A DNA stretch of 5,729 nt from an uncultured Enterocloster sp. GTDB taxonomy: Bacteria; Bacillota; Clostridia; Lachnospirales; Lachnospiraceae. The stretch is taken from contig CALWMT010000176.1 in assembly GCA_944382045.1 (NCBI GenBank), positions 1-5,729 of the forward strand, in the 5' to 3' direction. Below, piece by piece: positions 1 to 5,087 of this stretch (its first letter is position 1; every line of letters begins with the position of its first letter). The translations under genes and the position numbers were made by a program. Under the pieces are notes generated by a model, which saw nothing but the letters and a program-made list of their open reading frames with translations, was not told the origin of the DNA and searched no databases.

Positions 1-1321
1 AAAGCGCCTTTCCCTTATACCGGCCGCCATAGAGCTCCACCTCCTTAAAGCTTCCATCCTCGTTTAAGGGAACACAGCCGTGATAGAGCAGATTTCCGTT
101 GTACACCTTATAGAGACTCCCCTTAGCCAGAAGAAAGCGGATGTGCTGCTGCAGCTTCTCACAATTCATAAAGGCCTTCTCCAGGCGCTCCATGACAGAC
201 TCCTCCTCCGGAGTAAGCGCATAGGGAGCCATCTGATTCAGGGTCGGGAAATGCGTGTCCAAAAGAGGATATTCCTTGTCTCCCAAACGGAGAACGCCTG
301 CCTCAAGGTCCATACGATGCAGAAGGTTTCTGTCCTCCAATCCGAATTCCGGATGGCTCTTGATAATCTGTCCCTCCACCTTAAACTGAATCATCGAAAT
401 CGCCTTATGCATCTTTTGATTGAGCTCCACCTCCCCGGGTGTCAGATCCGCAGAATCCCCCTTTAGGGCAAAGCAGGTACAGGGGTCATCCTTATATGTA
501 TTCAGGGCAAGGGTTGCCAAAGGAAGCAGATTGATTCCGTAGCCATCCTCCAGGATATCCAAATTTCCGTACCGAGCGCAGATGCGGATTACATTTGCAA
601 TGCATCCCCTCTGTCCGGCTGCCGCTCCCATCCAGAGCACGTCGTGATTCCCCCACTGAATGTCCACCGAATGGTAGCGCATTAGTTTATCCATAATAAT
701 GTGCGGCCCCGGTCCCCGGTCATAAATATCCCCTAAAATATGCAGATGGTCAACCACCAGCCGCTGAATCAGCTCGCAGAGGGCCACGATAAACTCTCCT
801 GCCCGGCCTAAACGGATAATGGTCTGGATAATGGCATTATAGTAGGACTCCTTATCCCGCATATCCACCTTCTCCGTGATCAGCTCCTCAATCACATAGG
901 CGAACTCCGGCGGAAGGGCCTTGCGCACCTTTGATCGGGTATACTTGCTGGCAGCCCGCTTGCTGACCTCGATCAGCCGGTAAAGGGTAATCTTGTACCA
1001 ATCCTCCTTATTGTTTGTCTGCTCCAGGATCTGCGCCATCTTTTCTCTGGGATAATAAATCAGGGTGGCCAGCGTCTGCTTATCCCCATTGCTCAGGGTA
1101 TTGCCAAACACATCGTTCACCTTGCGGCGGACGGATCCGGAGCCATTCTTCAGCACATGGGAAAATGCCTCGTACTCTCCATGGATATCCGTAAGAAAAT
1201 GCTCCGTTCCCTTGGGCAGATTCAAAATCGCCTCCAGATTGATAACCTCTGTGGAAGCCGCGGCGATTGTTGGATACAGATCCGACAGACGCTCCAGATA
1301 GCGCATCTGCATATCATCCAT
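1..1321 (-). CDS. fbp: Fructose-1,6-bisphosphatase, class III (partial, 3' end beyond window)
   Basis: This enzyme hydrolyses fructose 1,6-bisphosphate to fructose 6-phosphate and phosphate, the committed step of gluconeogenesis, in the cytoplasm. The reading frame is open from the ATG at 1321 to the window edge, giving 440 residues. The B. subtilis class III enzyme has about 670, so roughly the last third is missing. The metallophosphatase motifs are clear: DIHGEYEAF at residues 45-53, GDIYDRG at 197-203, WGNHD at 223-227, and a later HG pair at 414-415 within LYHGCVPLN. These aspartate, asparagine and histidine residues are expected to bind the divalent metal pair. The start is supported by AGGAG (1332-1336), 10 bases upstream. 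The gene follows lysR on the same strand after 104 bases. I saw no frameshift and no convincing promoter, though a TATAGA box at 1346-1351 (minus) is a weak candidate. The family call is secure. Confidence 0.95.
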   Translation of the reverse strand, partial: MDDMQMRYLERLSDLYPTIAAASTEVINLEAILNLPKGTEHFLTDIHGEYEAFSHVLKNGSGSVRRKVNDVFGNTLSNGDKQTLATLIYYPREKMAQILEQTNNKEDWYKITLYRLIEVSKRAASKYTRSKVRKALPPEFAYVIEELITEKVDMRDKESYYNAIIQTIIRLGRAGEFIVALCELIQRLVVDHLHILGDIYDRGPGPHIIMDKLMRYHSVDIQWGNHDVLWMGAAAGQRGCIANVIRICARYGNLDILEDGYGINLLPLATLALNTYKDDPCTCFALKGDSADLTPGEVELNQKMHKAISMIQFKVEGQIIKSHPEFGLEDRNLLHRMDLEAGVLRLGDKEYPLLDTHFPTLNQMAPYALTPEEESVMERLEKAFMNCEKLQQHIRFLLAKGSLYKVYNGNLLYHGCVPLNEDGSFKEVELYGGRYKGKAL

Positions 1322-1331
1322 ATGTCTGTTT

Positions 1332-1336
1332 CTCCT
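1332..1336 (-). promoter_or_regulatory. Ribosome binding site of fbp
   Basis: AGGAG on the minus strand, within AAAGGAG, sits 10 bases before the ATG at 1321. It sets the start, because a second in-frame ATG at codon 4 is further from this site and has none of its own. Confidence 0.75.
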
Positions 1337-1425
1337 TTCTTTTTCTCTATAACCATCGGGCAGGCCGCCTATTCCTTTATCCATATCAAGCACGCTTCCA
1401 GCCCGAATGCACGTTCTAATGCGCT

Positions 1426-2340
1426 CTAAAACAGGCCGCTGTACTTTGGCACGGGATAGTCCAGCTCAAAGCAGCTGCAAAGCTCCATAAAATCCTTGAT
1501 GCTCTTCGTCAGCATCTTGTCCCTGTGGTGTACCATATAAAACCAGCGCTTAAACTCTGCCCCCTCCACGCGGATGGAGTAAATCATCCCCCTCTCCAAG
1601 GGTGCAGATACCATGCGGCGCGGAACCACAGAAATTCCCAGGCCGTGGATAACTCCGTTGACCAGGGCCGTAGTGCTCATCGCCTCCCAAACCGGCTCCA
1701 CATAAAGGTTCAGCCGCTCCATCACCTCATCAAATACCTCTCTTGTCCCGCTTCCCTTTTCTCTGAGAAGGAGACGCTGCCGCTTGAATTCCTCTGGCGT
1801 AAGCACCTGTCCAGGACCAAAGGGCTCCCTTGCTGGAGCGATTACCGTAAGAAAATCCTCTAAATACGGCTTGGCCTCCAGATATTCATGGTGCACAGGG
1901 CTCTCAACCAATGCCAAATCAATTGCATTGTCAAGGAGCTTTTTCTCCATCATTTCCGAGCTTCCAATTGCCACCCGCACATCGATGCCCGGATACCGTT
2001 TGGAAAATGCCTCCACATAGGATGGCATAAATTGCGAGCCGATCGTGATGCTGGATCCGATCCGCAGAACCCCCAGAGCATCCCAATTTTTAATCCCCCG
2101 CTCCATATCGTCATAGAGTGCCAGAATACGCTGTGCATATTCCCTGTACTGCTCTCCCGCTTCTGTCAGATACAGCCGCCTGCCCAGGCGGTCAAATAGG
2201 TTGACCCCATAATACCTTTCCAGCTCATGGATGGCCACCGTCACTGCGGGCTGGGCAGTATAGAGCTGCTCTGCCGCCTTTGTCAGATTGCAGCCGCAGT
2301 CACAGACAGTCAAAAAAATACGGATGTGGCGTATCGTCAT
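1426..2340 (-). CDS. LysR-family transcriptional regulator, divergent from the CHR transporter operon
   Basis: A 304-residue protein of normal LysR length. Residues 1-60 form the winged helix-turn-helix, with the family core NLTKAAEQLYTAQPAVTVAI (18-37) followed by ELERYYGVNLFDR. Residues from about 88 to 295 form the periplasmic-binding-protein-like effector domain, starting near LRIGSSITIGS and including REKGSGTREVFDE and NGVIHGLGISVVPRRM. The domain order and sequence resemble the CysL/CbbR-like branch, so a small anion or metabolite effector is plausible, but this is inference. All five cysteines fall in two clusters: C13-x-C15-x-C17 at the start of the DNA-binding helices and C288-x-C290 near the C-terminus. 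The ATG start has a purine-rich AGAGAGGG (2348-2355, minus) 7 bases upstream. The gene is divergent from the three-gene transporter operon and very likely regulates it and itself through dyads in the shared promoter region. The family is certain; the target is inferred. Confidence 0.93.
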   Translation of the reverse strand: MTIRHIRIFLTVCDCGCNLTKAAEQLYTAQPAVTVAIHELERYYGVNLFDRLGRRLYLTEAGEQYREYAQRILALYDDMERGIKNWDALGVLRIGSSITIGSQFMPSYVEAFSKRYPGIDVRVAIGSSEMMEKKLLDNAIDLALVESPVHHEYLEAKPYLEDFLTVIAPAREPFGPGQVLTPEEFKRQRLLLREKGSGTREVFDEVMERLNLYVEPVWEAMSTTALVNGVIHGLGISVVPRRMVSAPLERGMIYSIRVEGAEFKRWFYMVHHRDKMLTKSIKDFMELCSCFELDYPVPKYSGLF

Positions 2341-2357
2341 AAGAGGCCCTCTCTTAT
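2339..2357. repeat. Inverted repeat spanning the lysR start codon and ribosome binding site
   Basis: Perfect 7-base arms, ATAAGAG (2339-2345) and CTCTTAT (2351-2357), are separated by 5 bases. The arms include part of the lysR start codon and its purine-rich leader. It could be a protein site or a small mRNA hairpin that limits lysR translation. CATAAGAG (2338-2345) recurs in direct orientation at 2428-2435. It is short enough that chance cannot be excluded. Confidence 0.4.
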
Positions 2358-2377
2358 ATAAAATTCGTTATAGAAAC

Positions 2378-2391
2378 AATATAATTATATT
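2378..2391. promoter_or_regulatory. 14-base perfect palindrome, candidate operator
   Basis: AATATAATTATATT reads the same on both strands. It overlaps the -10 box of the predicted lysR promoter (2384-2389, minus) and shares 7 bases with the larger inverted repeat at 2385-2406. LysR-family proteins typically bind two adjacent dyads, one recognition site and one activation site, which fits this pair. The region is very AT-rich, which raises the chance of accidental symmetry. Confidence 0.4.
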
Positions 2392-2412
2392 ATTTCCATA
2401 ATATAAAATCAA
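2384..2412 (-). promoter_or_regulatory. Predicted sigma-A promoter of lysR
   Basis: On the minus strand TTGATT (2407-2412) is followed after exactly 17 bases by the consensus TATAAT (2384-2389). Transcription would begin near 2377, giving a leader of about 37 bases before the lysR ATG at 2340. The match is strong, with a perfect -10, four of six -35 bases and optimal spacing, and it sits directly upstream of a gene. A 22-base inverted repeat fills the spacer, suggesting self-repression. Confidence 0.7.
2385..2406. promoter_or_regulatory. 22-base inverted repeat, candidate LysR operator
   Basis: Perfect 9-base arms, TTATATTAT (2385-2393) and ATAATATAA (2398-2406), flank the 4-base centre TTCC. 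The element occupies the spacer and most of the -10 box of the lysR promoter and overlaps the -35 position (2394-2399) of the divergent operon promoter. A protein bound here could block lysR transcription and contact polymerase at the operon promoter, as LysR proteins do. Assignment to this particular LysR protein is inferred from position. Confidence 0.55.
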
Positions 2413-2413
2413 G

Positions 2414-2422
2414 TGCTATAGT
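2414..2422 (+). promoter_or_regulatory. Extended -10 promoter of the unknown-protein/CHR operon
   Basis: TGCTATAGT is an extended -10 element with hexamer TATAGT at 2417-2422. The hexamer 17 bases upstream, TTCCAT (2394-2399), is a poor -35, as expected for a promoter that needs an activator. Transcription would start near 2429, about 49 bases before the ATG at 2478. The operon lacks any other visible promoter. Confidence 0.5.
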
Positions 2423-2460
2423 AAATTCATAAGAGTTCTTCACCGCTGTGGGGGATCGAA

Positions 2461-2467
2461 AGGGAGG
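2461..2467 (+). promoter_or_regulatory. Ribosome binding site deciding the start of the unknown operon gene
   Basis: AGGGAGG lies 10 bases before the ATG at 2478. The upstream in-frame GTG at 2448 would place this site inside the coding region and has no comparable site of its own. Confidence 0.75.
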
Positions 2468-2477
2468 CGCATTCGAT

Positions 2478-3047
2478 ATGAAATATTACATTCGTTCCGG
2501 TAAGCTCTACACCTCTGGCAGTCCCGGCTCCTCTGCCTGTCTCTGCTCCATTGCGGGTCCCTTCTTCACTGCCGCGAAATCTGTGGAGGGAGAAAAGGGG
2601 GAGCTTATCCTGCGGACATCGATTGTCCATGACAGGACTCGGAAATATCCCGAGGCAAAGTCCTACCAGATGGAGGCTCCGGATGGCTCCGTGCTTGCCG
2701 AGGGGCATCTCCTCTATGCGGAGGGCGAACATCCCCAGTGTCTGGGGCGGCTGCCTCGAGTAGACCGTGTCGCGCTCACCGCCGGCAGCCGTCCATATAC
2801 CCTTTGGATGCGCAACAGCCAGTATTATGTGCTCTCGGCGGAGGAGCCTCCAGCAGAGAAGCTTCCAGCAGAAGCCTCTCCGCCGTCCAGGCAGTCCTCC
2901 AGCAGCCGTGCAATGGAAATCATTCACAATCAAGATGCAGGGGGATGGAATGTAGAGGCATCCGAAAGCTTTTCTCCCGGCATGATTATGGGTGTATTTA
3001 TCTTCTCACGCTATCTGGATAAGGAAAATGAATTTGTCATTGTATAG
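2478..3047 (+). CDS. Uncharacterised 189-residue protein, first gene of the CHR transporter operon (possible tubby/LURP-one-like fold)
   Basis: I do not recognise this protein with confidence. The ATG at 2478 is chosen over an in-frame GTG at 2448 because AGGGAGG (2461-2467) lies 10 bases before the ATG. It has no signal peptide and no ordinary membrane helix. Residues 1-120 look beta-rich, with alternating short strands such as GELILRTSIV (41-50), SYQMEAPDGSVLAEG (62-76) and YTLWMRNSQYYVLS (107-120). Residues 121-145 are a low-complexity proline, glutamate and serine linker containing two PAE units. The tail, residues 158-189, is a GW strand followed by the hydrophobic helix-like PGMIMGVFIFSRYL and the end EFVIV. 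A beta-rich body with a buried C-terminal hydrophobic helix is the plan of tubby C-terminal and LURP-one proteins, so a membrane- or lipid-associated accessory protein is possible; this is a weak structural inference. It ends 12 bases before the first CHR gene, so co-transcription is very likely. Confidence 0.8.
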   Translation: MKYYIRSGKLYTSGSPGSSACLCSIAGPFFTAAKSVEGEKGELILRTSIVHDRTRKYPEAKSYQMEAPDGSVLAEGHLLYAEGEHPQCLGRLPRVDRVALTAGSRPYTLWMRNSQYYVLSAEEPPAEKLPAEASPPSRQSSSSRAMEIIHNQDAGGWNVEASESFSPGMIMGVFIFSRYLDKENEFVIV

Positions 3048-3059
3048 AAAGGAAGCTAT

Positions 3060-3683
3060 ATGAACCGAACCATTTTAAAAAAGCTGTTTTTTTCCACCCT
3101 CTATCTGAGCACCTTTACCTTTGGAGGGGGATATGTCATCATCAGTCTATTAAAGAGCAAATTTGTAGACGAGCTGGGATGGATTGACAGTGAAGAAATG
3201 CTGGATCTCACTGCAATTGCCCAGTCCTCCCCCGGCGCCATCGCAGTCAACGGCGCCATCGTGGTGGGCTGCAAGCTGGCGGGAATTCCCGGCATTCTCT
3301 GCTCCATTGCCGGAGCCATTCTGCCGCCCTTTGTAATCATCTCCGTCATCTCCTATTTTTATGCTGCCTTCTGTGAAAGCTTTATCGTGCAGGCACTTTT
3401 AGCCGGCATGGCGGCGGGAGTCGGCGCTGTGATTATCTCTGTGGTATACGATATGGCAAGGGATATTTTTAAAGCCCGCGATCCTCTGCTGCTCCTCATC
3501 ATGGGCGGCGCTCTCGCTGCAAACTGCTGGCTTCATGTCAATGTGATTCTTATTATCCTGGCAGCCGCCGGCATCGGACTTTTCCGTTCTCTTCTCTGCA
3601 GAAAACCGGCTTTTGTCCGCCCTCTGGCAGATCATCGGAAATCCAGACGGCAGAAGACATTTCGTGAAAGAACATTGGAGTAA
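3060..3683 (+). CDS. Chromate transporter (CHR family), short-chain N-type subunit
   Basis: A 207-residue integral membrane protein with one CHR domain. It is one half of a two-gene short-chain transporter, in contrast to the fused protein of about 400 residues (ChrA) of proteobacteria. The family signature is visible: FTFGGGY at residues 19-25, then AQSSPGAIAVNGAIV (54-68), where the second proline of the usual PGP is replaced by alanine. About five or six hydrophobic segments follow, among them residues 76-104 and 143-177. The last 27 residues form an arginine- and lysine-rich tail that is probably cytoplasmic. The ATG at 3060 has AGGAAG (3050-3055) 4 bases upstream. The partner gene begins 14 bases downstream, and B. 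subtilis has a comparable pair (ywrB/ywrA, also chr3N/chr3C) whose two proteins are needed together. The family exports chromate, and sulfate or another oxyanion may be the natural substrate here. Confidence 0.9.
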   Translation: MNRTILKKLFFSTLYLSTFTFGGGYVIISLLKSKFVDELGWIDSEEMLDLTAIAQSSPGAIAVNGAIVVGCKLAGIPGILCSIAGAILPPFVIISVISYFYAAFCESFIVQALLAGMAAGVGAVIISVVYDMARDIFKARDPLLLLIMGGALAANCWLHVNVILIILAAAGIGLFRSLLCRKPAFVRPLADHRKSRRQKTFRERTLE

Positions 3684-3688
3684 GGAGG
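3682..3688 (+). promoter_or_regulatory. Ribosome binding site overlapping the upstream stop codon
   Basis: AAGGAGG (3682-3688) begins inside the TAA stop (3681-3683) of the first CHR gene and lies 9 bases before the ATG at 3698. The overlap suggests translational coupling, which would help produce the two subunits in matched amounts. Confidence 0.7.
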
Positions 3689-3697
3689 CTCTCTATC

Positions 3698-4261
3698 ATG
3701 ATTTACCTTCAGCTTTTTTTTGCCTTTCTCCAGATTGGAGCGCTGAGCTTTGGCGGCGGCTACGCTGCCATGCCGCTGATACAGGCCCAGGCCATAGACA
3801 AATATCACTGGATTTCCATGTCCGATTTCACCAGCCTGATTACCATCTCAGAAATGACGCCTGGCCCCATAGCCATTAATTCTGCCACCTTTGTGGGGAC
3901 ACAGACCGCAGGTATCCTCGGCGGCCTGGCAGCCACTGCTGGCTGTATTCTTCCCTCCTGCATCTTTGTCACGCTTCTGGCCTGGCTCTATACCCGTTAC
4001 CGCAATTTGAGCCTGATGCAGGGAATTCTGGGCGCTCTCCGGCCTGCCGTCGTCTCTATGATTCTCACCGCGGGAATCACGATCCTTCTCCCTGTATTTT
4101 TTACAGACGGCGTCTTTTCCCTCTCCTTGGGCAGCCTGCATCTGCGGGGGATTCTCCTCTTTCTCGGAGCCCTTCTTCTCCTGCGCCGCTTCAAGCTGGA
4201 TCCAATCAAGTGCATGGTGCTCTGCGGACTGGCAGAGACGGTCTGCCGCCTGGCAGCGTAA
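3698..4261 (+). CDS. Chromate transporter (CHR family), short-chain C-type subunit
   Basis: A 187-residue integral membrane protein with a single CHR domain, partner of the preceding gene. The signature is canonical: LSFGGGYAAMPLI at residues 16-28 and EMTPGPIAINSATFVG at 52-67, with the intact PGP that the first subunit lacks. Further hydrophobic segments lie at about 73-97, 110-132 and 148-161. Paired subunits of this family studied in B. subtilis have opposite membrane orientations and work as a heterodimer, so the same is expected here. The C-terminus is short (LCGLAETVCRLAA), without the basic tail of the first subunit. The gene ends just before a GC-rich hairpin, which may mark the end of the operon. 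Whether the natural cargo is chromate, sulfate or another anion cannot be read from sequence. Confidence 0.92.
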   Translation: MIYLQLFFAFLQIGALSFGGGYAAMPLIQAQAIDKYHWISMSDFTSLITISEMTPGPIAINSATFVGTQTAGILGGLAATAGCILPSCIFVTLLAWLYTRYRNLSLMQGILGALRPAVVSMILTAGITILLPVFFTDGVFSLSLGSLHLRGILLFLGALLLLRRFKLDPIKCMVLCGLAETVCRLAA

Positions 4262-4263
4262 CC

Positions 4264-4304
4264 CTGCGGACTGGCTTCTATCTGCACAGGCTGCCAGCCC
4301 GCAG
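4264..4304. repeat. GC-rich inverted repeat after the CHR operon, possible terminator without a T-tract
   Basis: CTGCGGACTGGC (4264-4275) and GCCAGCCCGCAG (4293-4304) pair over 12 positions with one mismatch around a 17-base loop, starting 3 bases after the stop codon of the second CHR gene. No run of T follows on either strand, so it is not a canonical intrinsic terminator. It may stabilise the 3' end of the operon transcript, assist factor-dependent termination or be a regulatory fold. The left arm also occurs as an exact direct copy at 4222-4233 inside the coding sequence. Confidence 0.5.
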
Positions 4305-4307
4305 AAC

Positions 4308-4363
4308 AGGGGCAGCGTATGTCTCCTAGATAGAACCAGAGGGGTAGCGCATGTCTTCCAGAT
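4308..4363 (+). repeat. Tandem direct repeat (two 24-base units, 32-base period) upstream of the crp/fnr gene
   Basis: Unit 1 (4308-4331) and unit 2 (4340-4363) are identical at 20 of 24 positions, and all four differences are C/T transitions. The shared core is AGGGG-y-AGCG-y-ATGTCT. The 32-base period is close to three helical turns, so proteins bound to both units would lie on the same face of the DNA. Unit 2 ends immediately before the candidate -10 box and covers the -35 position, where no good -35 hexamer exists. This suggests tandem activator or autoregulator sites for the downstream regulator gene. Confidence 0.55.
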
Positions 4364-4373
4364 GGTATATAAT
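4363..4373 (+). promoter_or_regulatory. Candidate promoter of the crp/fnr gene
   Basis: A TATAAT hexamer at 4368-4373 (or TATATA at 4366-4371 preceded by TG at 4363-4364) lies about 42 bases upstream of the ATG at 4415. At a 16-18 base spacing no -35 hexamer resembles TTGACA, and that position is covered by the second direct-repeat unit. Activator dependence is therefore likely. Read-through from the CHR operon is an alternative way to transcribe the gene. Confidence 0.5.
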
Positions 4374-4414
4374 AGCGTCAGCAGACTTTGCAGCAGTCAG
4401 GAGGAATGAGAAAA

Positions 4415-5071
4415 ATGGAATTTGCAGAGTACTTTCCCATATGGGATAAGCTGACGCCATCGGAGAAAGAGCGGCTGTCTCGCGGAGCAGTCCTTCGGCA
4501 GGTAAAAAAGGGAGCTCTCCTCCACAACGGATCCATGGACTGCCTGGGGCTTCTTCTGGTCCGCGAAGGCCAGCTCCGCGCATACATATATTCTGATACC
4601 GGCCGGGAGGTTACGATCTACCGGCTTTTTGTGCTGGATATCTGGCGTTTCTCTGCCTCCTGCATCATGCAGAGTATCCAGTTTGACATTACCATTGAAG
4701 CGGAAAAGGATTCCCTGATCTGGGTAATTCCACCGGAGCTGTACAAGGATGTGATGGAGCACTCCGCTCCCCTCGCCAATTACACCAGCCAGATTATGGC
4801 AAGCCGCTTCACGGATGTGATGTGGCTGGTAGAGCAGATCATGTGGAAAAGCCTTGACCAGCGGCTGGCTGCATTTCTTCTGGAGGAGAGCAGCCTGGAG
4901 GACAGCCCTGTCTTAAGACTGACCCACGAGAAGATCGCCAGCCATATGGGCACCGCCCGGGAAGTCATCACGCGAATGCTCCGCTATTTTCAGGAGGAAG
5001 GGATGGTCTCTCTTTCCCGCGGCACCATCACCATACAGGACCCGGAACGGCTGGCTCGTCTGCAGGATTGA
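4415..5071 (+). CDS. Crp/Fnr-family transcriptional regulator
   Basis: A 218-residue cytoplasmic DNA-binding regulator. Residues about 10-125 form the cyclic-nucleotide-binding-type beta-barrel, recognised by LLLVREGQLRAYIYSDTGREVTIYRL and ASCIMQSIQFDITIEAEKDSLIWVIP. A dimerisation helix follows near 125-158, and the C-terminal helix-turn-helix is at about 168-192, with HEKIASHMGTAREVITRMLR. The protein has only two cysteines (C43 and C83) and lacks the N-terminal cysteine cluster of Fnr, so it should not bind a 4Fe-4S cluster as Fnr does; C83 sits in the ASC motif often seen in clostridial relatives. The start is ATG 4415 because AGGAGG (4399-4404) lies 10 bases upstream; ATG 4406 is too close and TTG 4388 lacks a site. 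Segment LFVLDIWRF (71-79) departs from the usual acidic-glycine turn. The gene converges on a membrane iron-sulfur protein gene 16 bases away, hinting at a redox or nitrosative stress role. Confidence 0.9.
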   Translation: MEFAEYFPIWDKLTPSEKERLSRGAVLRQVKKGALLHNGSMDCLGLLLVREGQLRAYIYSDTGREVTIYRLFVLDIWRFSASCIMQSIQFDITIEAEKDSLIWVIPPELYKDVMEHSAPLANYTSQIMASRFTDVMWLVEQIMWKSLDQRLAAFLLEESSLEDSPVLRLTHEKIASHMGTAREVITRMLRYFQEEGMVSLSRGTITIQDPERLARLQD

Positions 5072-5087
5072 CAGCCCCTTGACCCGT

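Noticed and set aside
80..466. Plus-strand open frame of 128 codons and others inside the first 1.3 kb
   Set aside because: The minus strand there encodes an uninterrupted class III bisphosphatase with all metal-binding motifs.
1346..1389. TTGATA (1384-1389) and TATAGA (1346-1351) on the minus strand as an fbp promoter
   Set aside because: The two boxes are 32 bases apart, far from the 16-18 expected, so they do not form one promoter.
2448..2477. Upstream in-frame GTG start for the unknown operon gene
   Set aside because: No ribosome binding site precedes it, while AGGGAGG is ideally placed for the ATG at 2478.
2850..2905. CCAGCAG copies in the unknown protein gene as a regulatory repeat
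   Set aside because: They encode the proline/glutamate/serine low-complexity linker and are better explained as coding repeats.
2427..2933. Minus-strand open frame of 168 codons across the unknown protein gene
   Set aside because: It lies opposite a plus-strand gene with a good ribosome binding site and operon spacing, has no ribosome binding site of its own, and its composition is that of an antisense shadow.
4388..4414. Upstream TTG (4388) or ATG (4406) starts for the Crp/Fnr gene
   Set aside because: The AGGAGG at 4399-4404 would be inside the coding region or 1 base from the start; spacing fits only ATG 4415.
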